Positions 31,919-43,987 of a DNA stretch of 64,000 nucleotides are shown here, piece by piece. Position numbers and translations under genes: made by a program. Positions within the stretch are counted from its first letter, which is position 1, and every line of letters starts with the position of its first letter. The stretch comes from Cyprinodon diabolis. Taxonomy: Eukaryota > Chordata > Actinopteri > Cyprinodontiformes > Cyprinodontidae. Under the pieces are notes generated by a model that saw nothing but the letters and a program-made list of their open reading frames with translations, searched no databases and was not told the DNA's origin. The stretch lies in contig CM060064.1 of the NCBI GenBank assembly GCA_030533445.1, forward strand, positions 23,283,126-23,347,125. The letters are read 5' to 3'.

Positions 31919-34900
31919 CTAGCGAATAACCTTTGCTGGGCTTTTGAAACTTGATGCCGTCTGAAGCTGCAGTTGATAAGCCATGGGGTGAATTTTGAAA
32001 CCATACAGCCTGAAGAAAGAGAAATTAGATCCCGGTCCATACGAAAGAGAAAAGACCTGCTTAAAACAAAAGTGAGCAAACCTTGGTACGAACTGGCTGG
32101 CTGGTCGCTTCGGTCGATACTCTGGGTTCACCATGAACAACATATGAGGAAATCCTGTGCCGAAGTAGGCTCCATCTGTATGATGGTGTCTGGATGATCT
32201 GGGGCTGTACACGTCCATACACTTTGGACAGTAAAGCTTCACCATTGATTCTCCAGGGATGTCTGATAAGCCTAGATTAGAAATAAAATATTTAGAAAGG
32301 TTTGACGATGGTGAATTAAGGGAAAAACAGTCAGCCTTACCAATAGGAAGCATTGGCTGGTTCTCGCAATTTACCCTGGGACAGCAGCCAAAGTCCCCTT
32401 GCTGATATTTTTCCAGCTAAAAAGAGAAAAAAAGATGAAGATAAATGGTGACGATTGATTTAAACAAACTCATGCTCCTTTTACATAATACAGCAGTTAC
32501 CATTTGTGCAATGCCTCTGTTTGTGAGAATGTAGCGTGCATGTATAAGACCATAGAGCATCTCAGCTGCCTGCTCAGTCAAACCGCTCTCATTCGGATTG
32601 TCTTCAGTTTCCTCATCTGTTACAGAAAAGTCATTTAGAAATTTAAAATTGTTTTTTTCCCACCCATTTATGACCGAAAGCAACACCACCTTATAACCTT
32701 ACCTGCCTCCAGGTCGAGGATCAAATCCAAAGCCTGACGGAAATGAGGCACCTGCTCACTCAGACCCGTAAGGTTGAACCTATCCTGAATGTAATCTTCA
32801 TCTATCTGAAATACAACAACAAAGGATCGTTAAGAGGCTGATAACAGCTGCAGGTAATGTTGCTGCAGCAGAAGCAAAACACTGTAGTTGAGTGAAGTTC
32901 AAATATGATATTGTTTGACGTTTTTAGAATATAAGAATTGATCAGAAAGGACTCTGAATTATTTTTCAAGAACTGTATTAGTAGACATTAGCAGTAGGTT
33001 GAAGCAAAAGGTTGAAGATTTTAAAGTCATAACATGTCTATAACCAAACTAAACAAGAAGGTGTACTAATCTGACAAAATTCGTTTACATAAGCCTGTCT
33101 CTGCTTGTATGTTTTATTTCCATTTTCCACTTTGTCATGCATTAAAAACATGATTTATGAGACAATTACATATATACAGGAACAGAATCGGTACACAAAA
33201 TAAGAGCCTTTTTACTTTGGTCTATATAAGAGGCCAGAAACATTTTCTATTCACAGACACACCTATGCTCTCCTGCCACAAAAACATTTTAAAGTGTGTG
33301 CTGAATTACTTTTATATGAAAGGTGTGGAAATAAACTGAAAATCAATTTAACATCCAGACTTGTGGATAATCTAAATTTTACAAAGAGAACAAAATATTT
33401 AGTAGAATGAGGTCAATCCAGTGAGCCTTTTCTATAAATATGAAAATTGACGATAAATAGGTTAACCATTTAAACATGTAGAGCACATGGTTGGAGGTAA
33501 ATTAAACATCACAAACACTTTCTGCCATTTGTTGAAAATCTTCTATGCAGATATTGCATAATAAAGGAAAACAATGTAACCTAATTCCACTTAGAAATAT
33601 TCCTTATTGTACTTTGATGGTGACTTAGCTGTGAATTAAAACAGTTCTACTTTGGTTCTGTCAGAGCTACCATTGCCCTGGACCTGCAGGTTACTATAGT
33701 AACCGGTTTCCATCATTCTCATGACAAAAAATAAGGTAGTCAATTAATGACTATTAGGTAATATTTCATTATTATGAGAAAGTATCTTATACTTATGAAA
33801 TAGTACCATAATTTCCTCTTTTTTTCTGGGGCTTATTTTTGTGCTTTCCAATGGTAACAAAACCTATAAAAAATAAACTAGAACCACCACAAGTGACAGT
33901 AGCTGAATTAAAAAACCTTTTAAAGTTACTGTCGGATTTTCTTGTTTTTTTTTTTTTTTTAACTTAAAGGAATAGTACACCCAAAACATGATTAGCCTTC
34001 ATTTTCTACTCACCCCCATGCTGAACAACACTCTGGAGTACTTTTTTGATATCTCAAATGCATCTGGAGATCTGGGAGGCTTCTTGCTGTCTGCTGACAT
34101 TCAAATAATGGAGGTCTATGGCGCCTGAGGCAGAAAGGTCGATAAAAGTCCACAAAAAACGTGTCAATATTCCTCCATACTGCTCGTCCAATGTATTCCA
34201 AGTGTCCTGAGTGGGTAGGGTCCATAATTTACTCGAAACAAAGTCATTTAGAATGTTTTTAGAGCATAAACAGTAGTGTATAGGATTTCCTAAAAGCGGT
34301 TCACGAGTCTACGGAAACCGCGGCAGACCAAACCAGATGAAAGTGCGCATTCAGCTCGGCAAAGAACTCATGCTCTTCCTAAACACTGAAGTCCTCAGAC
34401 ATTTTTCTTTCGTTGTTTCTTTCTTTGCACAGGTAAACAGCACATTTCTTCTTCTACGCTTGCATTATCAAGAGCAGACGCTGAATGCGCACTTTCATCT
34501 GGTTTGGTCTGCCGCAGTTTCCGTAGGCTCGTGAACTCGCAGGCGCGCGCTTTTAGGAAATCCTATACACTACTGTTTATGCTCTAATAACATTCTAAAT
34601 GACTTTGTTTCGAGTAAATTATGGACGCTACCAACTCAGGACACTTGGAATACATTGGACGAGCAGTATGGAGGAATATTGAGACGTTTTTTGTGGACTT
34701 TTATGGACCTTTCTGCCTCGGGCACCATAGACCTCCATTATTTGAATGTCAGCAGACAGCAAGAAGCCTCCCAGATCTCCAGATGCATTTGAGATATCAA
34801 AAAAGTACTCCAGAGTGTTTTTCAGCATGGGGGTGAGTAGAAAATGAAGGCTAATCATGTTTTGGGTGTACTATTCCTTTAAATAGAATGATGGTTGATT

Positions 34901-35139
34901 TTCGATAACTCTTAGAATTTCCTAATCCACATATTTTTAAAACCCCAAAAATAAGTTTCCAAAACCCACGAGTTAAAGGGACACATGATCAGAGACGTGA
35001 TTGCTTTATAAATGGGCTCGTAGGTTTTATTATTGGATCGAAATTTCAAAGTAAAAGTAAAACTTACCTCACAGAACAACTCGTTTCCTCTGAGTCCACA
35101 GAACCAGGATATCCAGGACACTTCCTCCGAACTGCTCAT
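31919..35139 (-). CDS. csnk2b: Casein kinase 2 regulatory subunit beta
   Basis: Regulatory dimer of the CK2 Ser/Thr kinase tetramer. Coding exons (- strand): 35139-35068, 32805-32703, 32616-32501, 32416-32341, 32271-32082, 32009-31919. They join in frame to 215 aa, the same length as human CK2-beta. The N-terminus [20 protein letters not shown] holds the autophosphorylation serines. The acidic loop ([12 protein letters not shown]) and the zinc site CPRVNC ... CPKC, which forms the dimer, are present. The C-terminus is FKSPAKVIR. Two residues around the first zinc pair differ from the mammalian form as I recall it (FGCCPRVNC against FGYCPRVYC). The first intron (32806-35067) carries the second foldback transposon copy. 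AATAAA at 31848-31843 lies about 70 bp past the stop. Confidence 0.97.
33964..34882. mobile_element. TTAA-flanked foldback DNA transposon, copy 2 (full-length)
   Basis: Same termini and TTAA flanks as 793-1527. Left arm (33964 to about 34330) and right arm (about 34500-34882) are long inverted repeats with few differences, around a central region with AACACTGAAGTCCTCAGAC. Mirror-image short frames on both strands come from this palindrome. Located in csnk2b intron 1. No transposase. Confidence 0.85.
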
Positions 35140-35345
35140 CCTCCTGACAAATAGCTGCGCTTTTATATCTGCTGCTAGAAACTAGATTCGGTAAAAGAAG
35201 CTTGAAAGACACTGGATACCAGTCCAGAACTAGTTTGAGTTCACCGCAACATACGTTGACGGTTAGTGTACAAGCAAACTAGCTTGCTGCTAGCGCTAGC
35301 CTTTCCTCTCTTCCGTGATGAACAACTTCCGGTAACGAGGGTTTT
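35140..35345 (-). promoter_or_regulatory. csnk2b: Likely csnk2b promoter and 5' UTR
   Basis: DNA just upstream of the csnk2b start is less AT-rich than its surroundings. It holds an ETS-type site ACTTCCGG at 35325-35332 and a second CTTCCG nearby. No TATA box is obvious, which fits a housekeeping gene. Inference from motifs and position. Confidence 0.45.
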
Positions 35346-35557
35346 CAAATTAATGGTCTAAAACGTCTACTGTAATATCAGGAAATAGAAACATTAGAGC
35401 AGTGATTTATAACCGGGGCTACTCGTTCCCCTAGGGTGCATGCTACATAAAAAATTTACCCCATTAAGGCCATGTGTATCATATTTGAAACATTGCTTTT
35501 TGAGACCTCTGCGTCTTCAGTAAGATATTTTTGTTCTTGAAAATCAGGACTTGCATA

Positions 35558-36597
35558 CGGAAGAGGATTAGAGCCACTGAAAAATAAGAAAAAAGTTAAC
35601 TGATTTTTAAATATTACTTCAGTTTAATATGGAGAAAAAGTCAGAATTTGGACTTTAATCTCAGAAATCTGACTTTTTTCTCAGAATTCTGACTTTAATC
35701 TTCTGACTTTAATCAAGGGGGCTCCCCTTGGTGTCAGGGTAAAAAAAAAAAAAAAAAAAAGCCGTTGGAAATCCGTGGGCACGGATTGATAAACTGGGTG
35801 TACGGTTTTTTAATCCGTGCGCGCAGATTAAGAAACTGTGCTCTCGGTTTATTAATCCATGCGCGCAGATTAAGAAACTGTGCTCTCGGTTTATTGATCC
35901 GTGCAAGCTGATCAATAAACTGTATGTCCTGCTTTGCATTCCGTGCGCACACAGCTGCTCCGGAACCTTCAGAGTTCGATGCAAGTTAAAGCTCTAAAGC
36001 CTGCTCATTAAAGCATCGCACTGCACTAAGTCTATATGTTTATATATATAACAATTAATTGACTAAACTTACCTTGTAGGTGTGACTCATGCATTGAACT
36101 CTGAAGGTTCCAGAGCAGCTGTGTGCGCACGGAATGCAAAACAGGGCACATAGTTTATTGATCCGAGCGCACGGATCAATAAAACGAGAGCACAGTTTCT
36201 TAATCCATGGGCACGGGTTGATAAACCAAGAGCACAGTTTCTCAATCCGCGGGCACAGATTAATAAACCGAGAGCACAGTTTCTTAATCTGTGCGCACGC
36301 ATTGGAAAACCGTGCGCTCAGTTTATCAATTCGTGCCCACGGATTTCCACCGGCTTTTTTTTTTACCCTGACACCCAGGGGGCTCCGTACTAACACAGAC
36401 ATGGTTACGGCTTGATGCTAACATGTTTGTTAGCTGTCAGAAAACAGTCAGGTTTCTGAGATTAAAGTCAGAATTTAGAGAAAGACGTCATAATTCTGAG
36501 GTGAAAGTCAGAATTCGGATTTTTTTTCTCATACTGAAATGAAATTTAAAAATCAGTTAAAGTTTTAAATTTTTTCAGTGGCCCTAATCCTCTTCCG
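35558..36597. mobile_element. 1.04-kb nested palindromic element with internal tandem repeats
   Basis: Outer inverted ends CGGAAGAGGATTAGAGCCACTG and CAGTGGCCCTAATCCTCTTCCG are flanked by TA. Inside lies a second inverted pair: GGGGGCTCCCCTTGGTGTCAGG near 35717 and the matching CCTGACACCCAGGGGGCTCC near 36368. Inside that are arms of about 36-bp repeat units, such as GATTAAGAAACTGTGCTCTC on the left and its complement on the right. The right arm has one or two more units than the left. The outer ends match the MITE at 15980-16146. No credible protein. Confidence 0.75.
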
Positions 36598-37502
36598 TAC
36601 TTACACAATCAGACACATGTAGCTAACAGAAAAGTTTAAACATTAAATATTATACAGAAATGCCTAATGTATCAAAAATGATTCAAATAAAGGATCTAAT
36701 TTAACTTACACAAAATGTTTGCCGTTTTTTTATTTTTCCTTTTGCAGAAAGTTCAATGACTACTCCAGTAAAAAAAACAAAAAAAAAAACATTGAAGTGC
36801 TTCATGGTTCAGGCTTTAAAGGGTTAATTTTAAATAACAGGGATGGGATCTGCTTTTCTTTCTGAGGACCAAATTGACAATCATAACAGGCTTTTATCAA
36901 TCAAAAAGTAAGTTTTTCTTATATGTTTGAGTTCAGCTTTGACACACGCATCAAACCCAAGCAGAGGAACATCCTGGGAGTAAAGAACAGCCTGGTGTAT
37001 TGATCAAAAGTAATAATTAAGTCAGTCTGACTATTATTTTTGTTAATTATTTTGTTCCCATATCATTAAGTTTAAATGTGACTATAAGGGAGTTACTCAG
37101 AGGAGCTCGTTTTTTTAAATAAAAGTTTATATGATTTTATTTTGTATTGATTTTGATTCCTTGCTAATTTTCAGGCAACATATTTATGTGGCTTTTTTTT
37201 TATTTGTGATTGACAGCATAAAATGCTTAAGAATTAAATGCTCAAATTGAAAGATACAGTAAAATATTTTTTTATTTTGTAATCAGTTGTTGTACATCCC
37301 ACTTTTGGGCAATCATCAATACTTTTGACTTAGAGGGGTGCTAAGACATGCTAAGACAAAATTCACAAAGGTGTAATGTAATATTGCTTTCTCTCTTTTT
37401 TAATGAAATAATAGTTCCAAAAAATTGGATATAAGAAAAATGTCAAGACGAAGTCTTGAATGGTATAGCCCAAGTAAAATTAACATAATTGTAGAAACAT
37501 GT

Positions 37503-37561
37503 AGCCATATAATGTATACTCGTCAGGTATACATAGTATGACAAGTATACATTATATGGCT
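37503..37561. repeat. Short inverted repeat
   Basis: AGCCATATAATGTATAC and GTATACATTATATGGCT are inverted copies separated by about 25 bp, forming a stable stem in the DNA downstream of aif1. Possibly a tiny MITE end pair. Confidence 0.7.
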
Positions 37562-37731
37562 GCACTTTTCTACTGTTATGCTTTTCATTTTAGCATCCAA
37601 GTAATACAGTAATTTCCCTTCTTTTTAAGAGTCGTGGAAGTTTATTTTTGTTTTACATCGTGAATGCATCAGAAGTACTCTTCAATAGGATAAACAGAGC
37701 AAAAATGACATTTTCGGGTGCTGTAGAGGTT

Positions 37732-40499
37732 TCATGGAAGGTCTGAAAAGGTTTTGCGTGAAGGTGGACCAACATCCTTCTGCTCCTGCTCCTTTCCCAT
37801 TCCTTCAAACATGAGGATCCTTAACAGAGGAAAAAAAAAACTGATTATTTTGCTTTTTTATATCATATGGTTTATACTTTCTGAGATCTTTAATGAGATA
37901 AAGTCTCCCCAACTTACACACATTCTTGTTTTTCATTATGTAGCAGAAGTGGATAGTAACACAATGAATTTATCCAGTTATATTTACTCGAATAACCTTT
38001 TAAACAAAATTTACTTTTAGGGGTAGTTTTACTACACTTTACTTTTTAATTTAGTAATAATACTACTCTTGGGTAAAATTTCTCCCTACCCTATCCTACA
38101 TGAGTTAATTGAATTTAAAAAGGCAGACTTTTTTTTGGGACAAAAATGCACTGGAGTAAAAAAAAAAAAAAACACATACCCAGTACCAACAAAGTGAGAC
38201 TTCTTGTTTGTACAAAGATATTTTGTAGTATTCTTTATTATTTTTTTAATCTGCAGAGCTCATTGAGCTATTGGATAAAGTTTGCACTCTTCTAACATAC
38301 ATTATATTGTCAAAGGTACTGGTTAATACCATAAAAGGAACATTTTTGGGTATGTGGATAAGTTGTAGGTGGATACAATTTGGTGTAGAGAAACTTCATA
38401 GGCCTGCACAGAACCCTAGCCTCAACCTTTCAATTCTGTTTTTCACATGTAAATGTGAATTCCGCCTTAAACCTTGAAGTAAATATTTACAGAATAGTTA
38501 ATTTTGCTATTGCTATGATTGAACAGATTGACCCTATAGATAAAGAGTAAGATGTCATCAAATTTCACATACATTAATAAGCAGATGAAAACTTCTGGCA
38601 AAGTATTTGCCGCAGGCATTTTTTAACACGTGGGAAAAATTGTTAGATTTTGTAATTTACCATTTAAAGCACCAGAATTTGTATATTAGAATATTAATCA
38701 ATGTTATCATTAGATACTCGATGCTTAAGGTGGCCTTTTAACCAAATATTTCTTCACTCTTGAGTAATTTCCTAGATGATTACTTTTTACTTTTACTTGA
38801 GTTAAAATATTTTGAAGTGGTGCTACTCTAACTGGAGTTGGTATACCCACCTGATATGTAGTGAGGACCATGTATTGACTCCCCTTGACTTCCATTCAAT
38901 TCTATTCCCTTATCCTGACAGTTACCCTAAACCTTACCTTTACCATTGCATTCCTAACCCCTTACCTTAAGCTAAACTAAATTTCATCCTAAACCTAACT
39001 GTTTGCCCAAAAGGTAGTAAGGGGCAGCAAAATGTACTCAATTTGATGGTGAAACCAACCAGAAAAACAGGAACAAACACATATGTTTTGTTCTGCTATA
39101 CTTACGAGTACTTTCCTATATTTCCATTTATTTTCAATTCATTTCAATGGCCTTACCCCAAACCTAACCTCAACTCAATTCACACCTTAATCTGTAACAC
39201 AAGAGAACTTTTGCTCGTTGGGACGAGTCGACCGATTCCAACAAAATTACATTTTCCTGGGACTGTCTCAATACACTGTTCCCTTTAGGTAACAAATACA
39301 GGGCCAACACAGACAAACATATGGTGCTGTACAGTTCTGGCTAGGTACTGATAAAAGGGCTTCACTGTTAAAAACATGGTTGACCAAGGTGTGAAAAATA
39401 AAGAAGCATTACTTATAACTTATTAGGGTAAATGTCTTAAAAATAAAGTAGCCATAAGGTTAAAAATATCTCATATTAAACATATTTTAAAAAATAAGTT
39501 TGTACCACTTTACTCAAGGCTATCATTCAAGTTTCACACTAACGAAATCCTTCTTCCAATATATAAAGAAATAAAGCAATTTTCTTTCTTTTTAACACGG
39601 AAACAGACATTTTTTAATACATCCAAAAGCATAGTTTGGTATTAATGTAGATTCAATGTCTAGAATCAGACACCATTTTCAGTTTCATGTAAAACTTATT
39701 ATACTCACAGCCTAAGTATTGCATTTCGTTTCCCCAGCATCATATTCAGGAAGTCGTGGTAGCTGAATGTGTCCTTTGATGGACTTCCAGTCACCTCTGA
39801 CATCATCTTTTTCAGCTCTAAGTGTGTTTTGGCCAGTCCCAGTTTTTCCAGCATACGTTTTAACCCCATCATATCTGGAAGATGGTACAGTACATATATA
39901 GATTAATAAATTAAACAAGTTAAATGTTGCTGAAGAGCCACTTTTTAAAAAATTCACTGTAGCTAAAAATACTTTCACTGCGTAGAAGCCTGGTTTACAG
40001 AAATAATTTACCTATATCTCCTTTGTCATTGAGATCAAACTCCATGTATTTCTCTAAAACACAAAGAAATGTTTTACAGATTATTATACAATAGTATGAA
40101 ATGGAGAGAAGCTAATTGTAACTTTAAAAAACTTACTTTTGAACATTTCAAGTTTTGCTGCCAGATCTTCTTCTTCTGCATACTTTGAATCCATAAGAAA
40201 TACCTGAGGAAGGGATTAATAGGTTAGGATAAGTTGCCTTGTTTGGACGCTCCATGTAACTTAACTGCTGATATGGCAATTATTCTAGCAAACCTCATTT
40301 ATAGAGTTGAGTTTTTCCTCTTGCTGAGACTTGAGGAGGCCATAAGCTTTGCCTCCTGTTAAAAATGAAAAAAACAGTAATGACCAAATGAGTCGCTCAA
40401 AAATATTAATGAAATATTAAAAGTCCCCCCCCCCCCCAATGGAATTGGTTTGTATATCTTTAAAATGAATACAAGCATACCTTGAGCATTGTTATCCAT
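37732..40499 (-). CDS. aif1: Allograft inflammatory factor 1 (IBA1)
   Basis: Small EF-hand calcium and actin-binding protein of macrophages and microglia. Exons (- strand): 40499-40481, 40355-40294, 40203-40137, 40053-40012, 39874-39709, 37819-37732, giving 147 aa, the same length as human AIF1. Seen are [16 protein letters not shown] at the N-terminus, [20 protein letters not shown] (first EF-hand loop), [19 protein letters not shown], the second EF-hand region with [20 protein letters not shown], and the short tail ending FSDLP. An AATAAA lies at 37646-37641, about 86 bp past the stop. Neighbour order csnk2b-aif1 recalls the mammalian MHC class III region. Confidence 0.97.
38870..39320. repeat. 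Possible interspersed repeat rich in CCTAAACCTAACC-like text
   Basis: Within the last aif1 intron. Blocks such as ACCCTAAACCTTACC and CCCAAACCTAACCTCAAC, with Ca-rich flanks and a closing GGGACTGTCTC segment, look like a degraded interspersed repeat. No terminal repeats could be fixed. Confidence 0.3.
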
Positions 40500-42527
40500 T
40501 TGTGCGAGCAGTGCTGGGAAACTAATACTAACTGACTGAATTTAAACGCTGTGGCTGTAAATTGTATCTGAAGAGGAAGTGAGGTCTGGGTGAGGTTCCT
40601 GTATTAGAATTCAGGCTGCACAGAGCTGAAGGTCAAACGAAAGTTTCAGAAACTGGAATTCACATTTATGGTATTTCACCATGCTCGGTCATTCATAAGC
40701 ACTGCATGTTGGGTTTCTGCATCATCCTGCCCAAGATTTCCTCACTGATATGTTTCACCTTTTTACAGCATGAACAAGCTTACATGTCTTCACTGTTTTA
40801 AGGAAGTAATGGTGTTGCAACATGAGAGGTTTTTGTAAGTCTATAGATAGATACATTTTCTGGTTTAAAACTAACACGCTCATGAGCAAGATACAGATAC
40901 AAAAATTATTTTTACTTTAAAATAAACACCTTGTTAATACATGTCCTTTTAAATGAAATCAACTGTTGATGATCACTGAAGAATTTCTAAACCTAAATGC
41001 TATGTATTATGTGGATCCATGCATCCACCTGTCCATCCATCCGTCTGTCTTTCCATCAGATAAGAAGCAGGCCTGTCTGACATGCATTGGAAAGTTGCTC
41101 TACTTTCTGCAGAGAATGCAGACACAACTCTTTTTTTAGGTGCACAGGGATCGGAGGGTCTTCCACCCAGATGCTCCATTCTCCTGCTGCACCAACAAGA
41201 TGCCTCATGGGAGGCAAGTTTTTCTCCGGATCTACAAAATACTGTAGAAATGCAGACTCCTGTGAAACCCTCGTCAAAATACTGAAAACTTGTATTTTTC
41301 AAACCCTTGCTTTAAAGTTTTGGTCGACTGTTCCCAGGAAAAAACAGCCACACTGCTCTGTCTGAATCCAAGGTTCAAAAGTCAGGCTAAGCCTCCTTTA
41401 TCAGCTCCCAGTAAGCTTTTCCAGGGAGGGAGATCACTTCTTTATTTTTATATACAAAAAGATGTATTTCATGTGTTTTTCCCCCCGCTATTTAAATGGA
41501 TGTTGTTTACAGTTAACAAAAAAACAATAAAATAAAATAAAAAAAGAGTTAGAGCAAATTAGAATGTTAAGTAGGCAGTAAAAAGGGTTGACCTAGCAAA
41601 AACTATGTTCATGGGCTGGCATGTAATTAATCATTTTTTTTCCCCTATGCTGAGCTGTTAGAAAAACTCATTTTGCTTTATTAGCAGCTTTTGGCTTGTC
41701 TTTTCTGTTAGCTTTTAGTGTTTTTTCATCTTTCTATTGTCAATTCTCCATCCATTCTATTTCCCCAGATGACTTAGTTATCCGATCAAGCAGAAAACCG
41801 TGATCCTCCTGTTGAGCTTGAATTATTACTTTTTGGTTGTATGTATTTACCAAGACCATCTGAAAAAAATAAAAATAAATCAGCATGTCTTTATTGCTTG
41901 TTAGCAGAGAAGGGCATAACACGGTGATGACAGTTTTAAAATAATCACTAAGAAAGGCTCACTTGAGCATTGCCTTCTTTCATCAAACTTAGATTTTCTT
42001 AGTGTTAGATTCCGTTTTCATAAAAAAATTAATACTAGCTCTTCAGGTAATCCAGAAATGTACAGTAATGTTTATTTCTTGTCACCAGATGGCACTATTG
42101 CTTCATCAAAAGAAGGTTTCCAAGTCAAGCTCACTGGACAGTACTTGTGGTTTCAAAGTCACAGTAGTTAATATAGACAAAGGAACTGAGAATTTGAATG
42201 TGAAGGTGACAAAAGGTACAAAAGCAGAAACTCTTCTGACTTTGCTGCATTAGTTAGATAATGGAGCACTTGTACCTTCGGGTTTTTCTATTTGTATTTT
42301 TTTTAAAACATGAATCTAAATGCAGTGGTGAGTTTGTTTTTATGAGCTTATTCATGATAATGTCGAATCAATATAAGTATATCTTTATATGTTTTTTGTA
42401 GATTTAAACTGCATTAATATCACATGAAATTGTAATATGGGGAATATATATTTTTATGTGTGGTTATTTTCAAATATGTTACCTTTTAAATAATGTACTA
42501 TGATTCCATCATAATCTGGCTTTGCAG
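40500..42527. other. Region between aif1 and the first Ig receptor
   Basis: No gene could be fixed. Short frames overlap on both strands at 41000-41365 but share no splice support. A 5' exon of the + strand Ig receptor should lie here. The best candidate piece is 42089-42213, which ends NLNVKVTK followed by a GT donor in phase 1. It looks like the end of an Ig domain but carries no signal peptide and may be decayed. Confidence 0.3.
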
Positions 42528-43987
42528 TGACTAAGGAGGTGTCAGGTTTTAAAGATGAAGAGGTGGCCCTGATATGCCCAGACTTTCAAATTAAGGATCC
42601 ACCTGACTGCCACAGAGCTAGACTGGTGAAGTTGAAAAATGCCACGACTATATTCGAGCATCCGAAGGAAATCCAGAAATCCAATCGCGTGACTTTGAAA
42701 GAAAACAGAGAAGGAAAGACATGCATATTTTTGGAAAACCTGCAAAAATCAGATGAAGGGAAGTACAACTTTGAAGTTTGGAAAGGGTGGGACAAAATTA
42801 ATGCCACAGAGATATCCCTGAAAGTGAAAGGTAGGTTATTCATTTGATCAATTTTAGAACATTCTGCAAGGTAGATCGATCACATGTCTGATTTTTCAGA
42901 CTGCAGAAGCCTTAAACCAGAGTTTGCAACCCCTGGTGCGACTGTAAGCCTGAACTGCTCAATGAATGAAGAAACAGCCCCTTCAAACATCACATGGGGA
43001 AAGCTGAAAGGGAAGACTTCTGTACCCGTTGATTTGGAAAGGGTTACAATAAACGGAGTGCACCTCACAATCAAATCTGTGACTGAAAAGGACAAAGGAT
43101 GGTACAAATGTGATTACATGCTGAGTCAGAGTCCACACTGCTTATCGATTAACCTCCTTTTCAAAGGTTATCAAAGTCTGATCCTTCCAGTATTACAACA
43201 AATAAATGTTGTATATACAGTAACTCTCAGTATTTTTTTTATTTTCTCTTCCTGATTAAACAGAAGATGTGTCTGTGACCACAATGTTTCCAAGTTCTGC
43301 ATTTTCAGAAACTCAGGAAGGTATGTTCTGTTTTTAGTTTTCGATAAACACTTGGTCTCTTTTTTTATGGTGGAGCTTAAATAGCTTCTTTTTTTATGCC
43401 AGCATTTTCTCAGGTTTTAGAGACTGCTACAAAAGGAGAAGATGAAACCTCAAGTTGGGTTATAACCTTGGTCATTATCTTGATTCTCACACTTGCAGTC
43501 TTGACAGGACTGTTTATTTACAAGAGATGCAAAACTCCAGCAAACTCTGCAGGTGAGCTATGCCTATAAGCTCCTCGAATTCCTTCAGATTCTGTGCAGT
43601 GATGATAAACTTTTTGTCTTTATCATATGAATTATGTTTGTGCTTGATGATCAGGTTGCTTTAGAGAGTCTGGGGATGTGTATGAGAATGTGAATCTTCC
43701 ATGTTCACCAGGTTCACCATTTATATATTTTTTTACGTTAATTTGAACCAAAAGGTAATATTGCATCTTTTAGTTGTGATTTTTTTTTTCTACAACCAAC
43801 AGGCGCTACAAACCGAATCAACAGCTTGTATGCATTCCCGGAGGAGAGTAATGAAGTGAGTACTTGTAAGTATATTACAGGCCATGCAGTGCATCCGTAT
43901 TGAATATATTCACATAAAATTCCAACAATGTCATCTTTCTTGCAGTTCAAATCTAAGAATTCTCCGGATGCATGTGGCAAATCATGA
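42528..43987 (+). CDS. Transmembrane receptor with at least two Ig domains, 5' end unresolved
   Basis: Exons: 42528-42830 (Ig, VALICPDF ... YNFEVWKG), 42900-43166 (Ig, VSLNCSMN ... WYKCDYM), 43264-43320 and 43403-43552 (stalk plus WVITLVIILILTLAVLTGLF, a membrane helix, then KRCK), 43655-43711 (GDVYENVNLP), 43803-43855 (NSLYAFPEE), 43946-43987 (ends SPDACGKS). Phases are 1-1 until the last two exons, as usual for Ig genes. The tail carries YENV, a Grb2-type YxN site, and YAFP. In the first Ig domain a second Cys is absent at the usual W/Y-x-C site (YNFEV). A signal-peptide exon was not found, so the gene is incomplete here or 5'-decayed. Role is unknown; an immune receptor is likely from architecture. 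Confidence 0.75.

Noticed and set aside
34010..34858. Near-identical 71-76 aa frames on both strands (also at 817-1054)
   Set aside because: They are translations of the palindromic arms of the TTAA foldback element, mirrored by the inverted repeat. No start context or domain.
35717..36387. Possible CRISPR-like repeat array
   Set aside because: Units are degenerate, mirrored in a palindrome and lack uniform spacers; the context is a vertebrate transposon.
35709..36415. Repetitive frames rich in AHGL/CARIN text on both strands
   Set aside because: Translations of the minisatellite arms inside a nested MITE; every frame is a product of the repeat.
39712..39978. Continuous 88-aa - strand frame ending in [12 protein letters not shown] text
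   Set aside because: Wrong frame after the intron. The correct aif1 exon 39874-39709 reads [19 protein letters not shown].
41000..41365. Overlapping 70-100 aa frames on both strands
   Set aside because: Open in several frames at once with no splice signals or recognised domain. Left as unexplained, possibly part of an old repeat.
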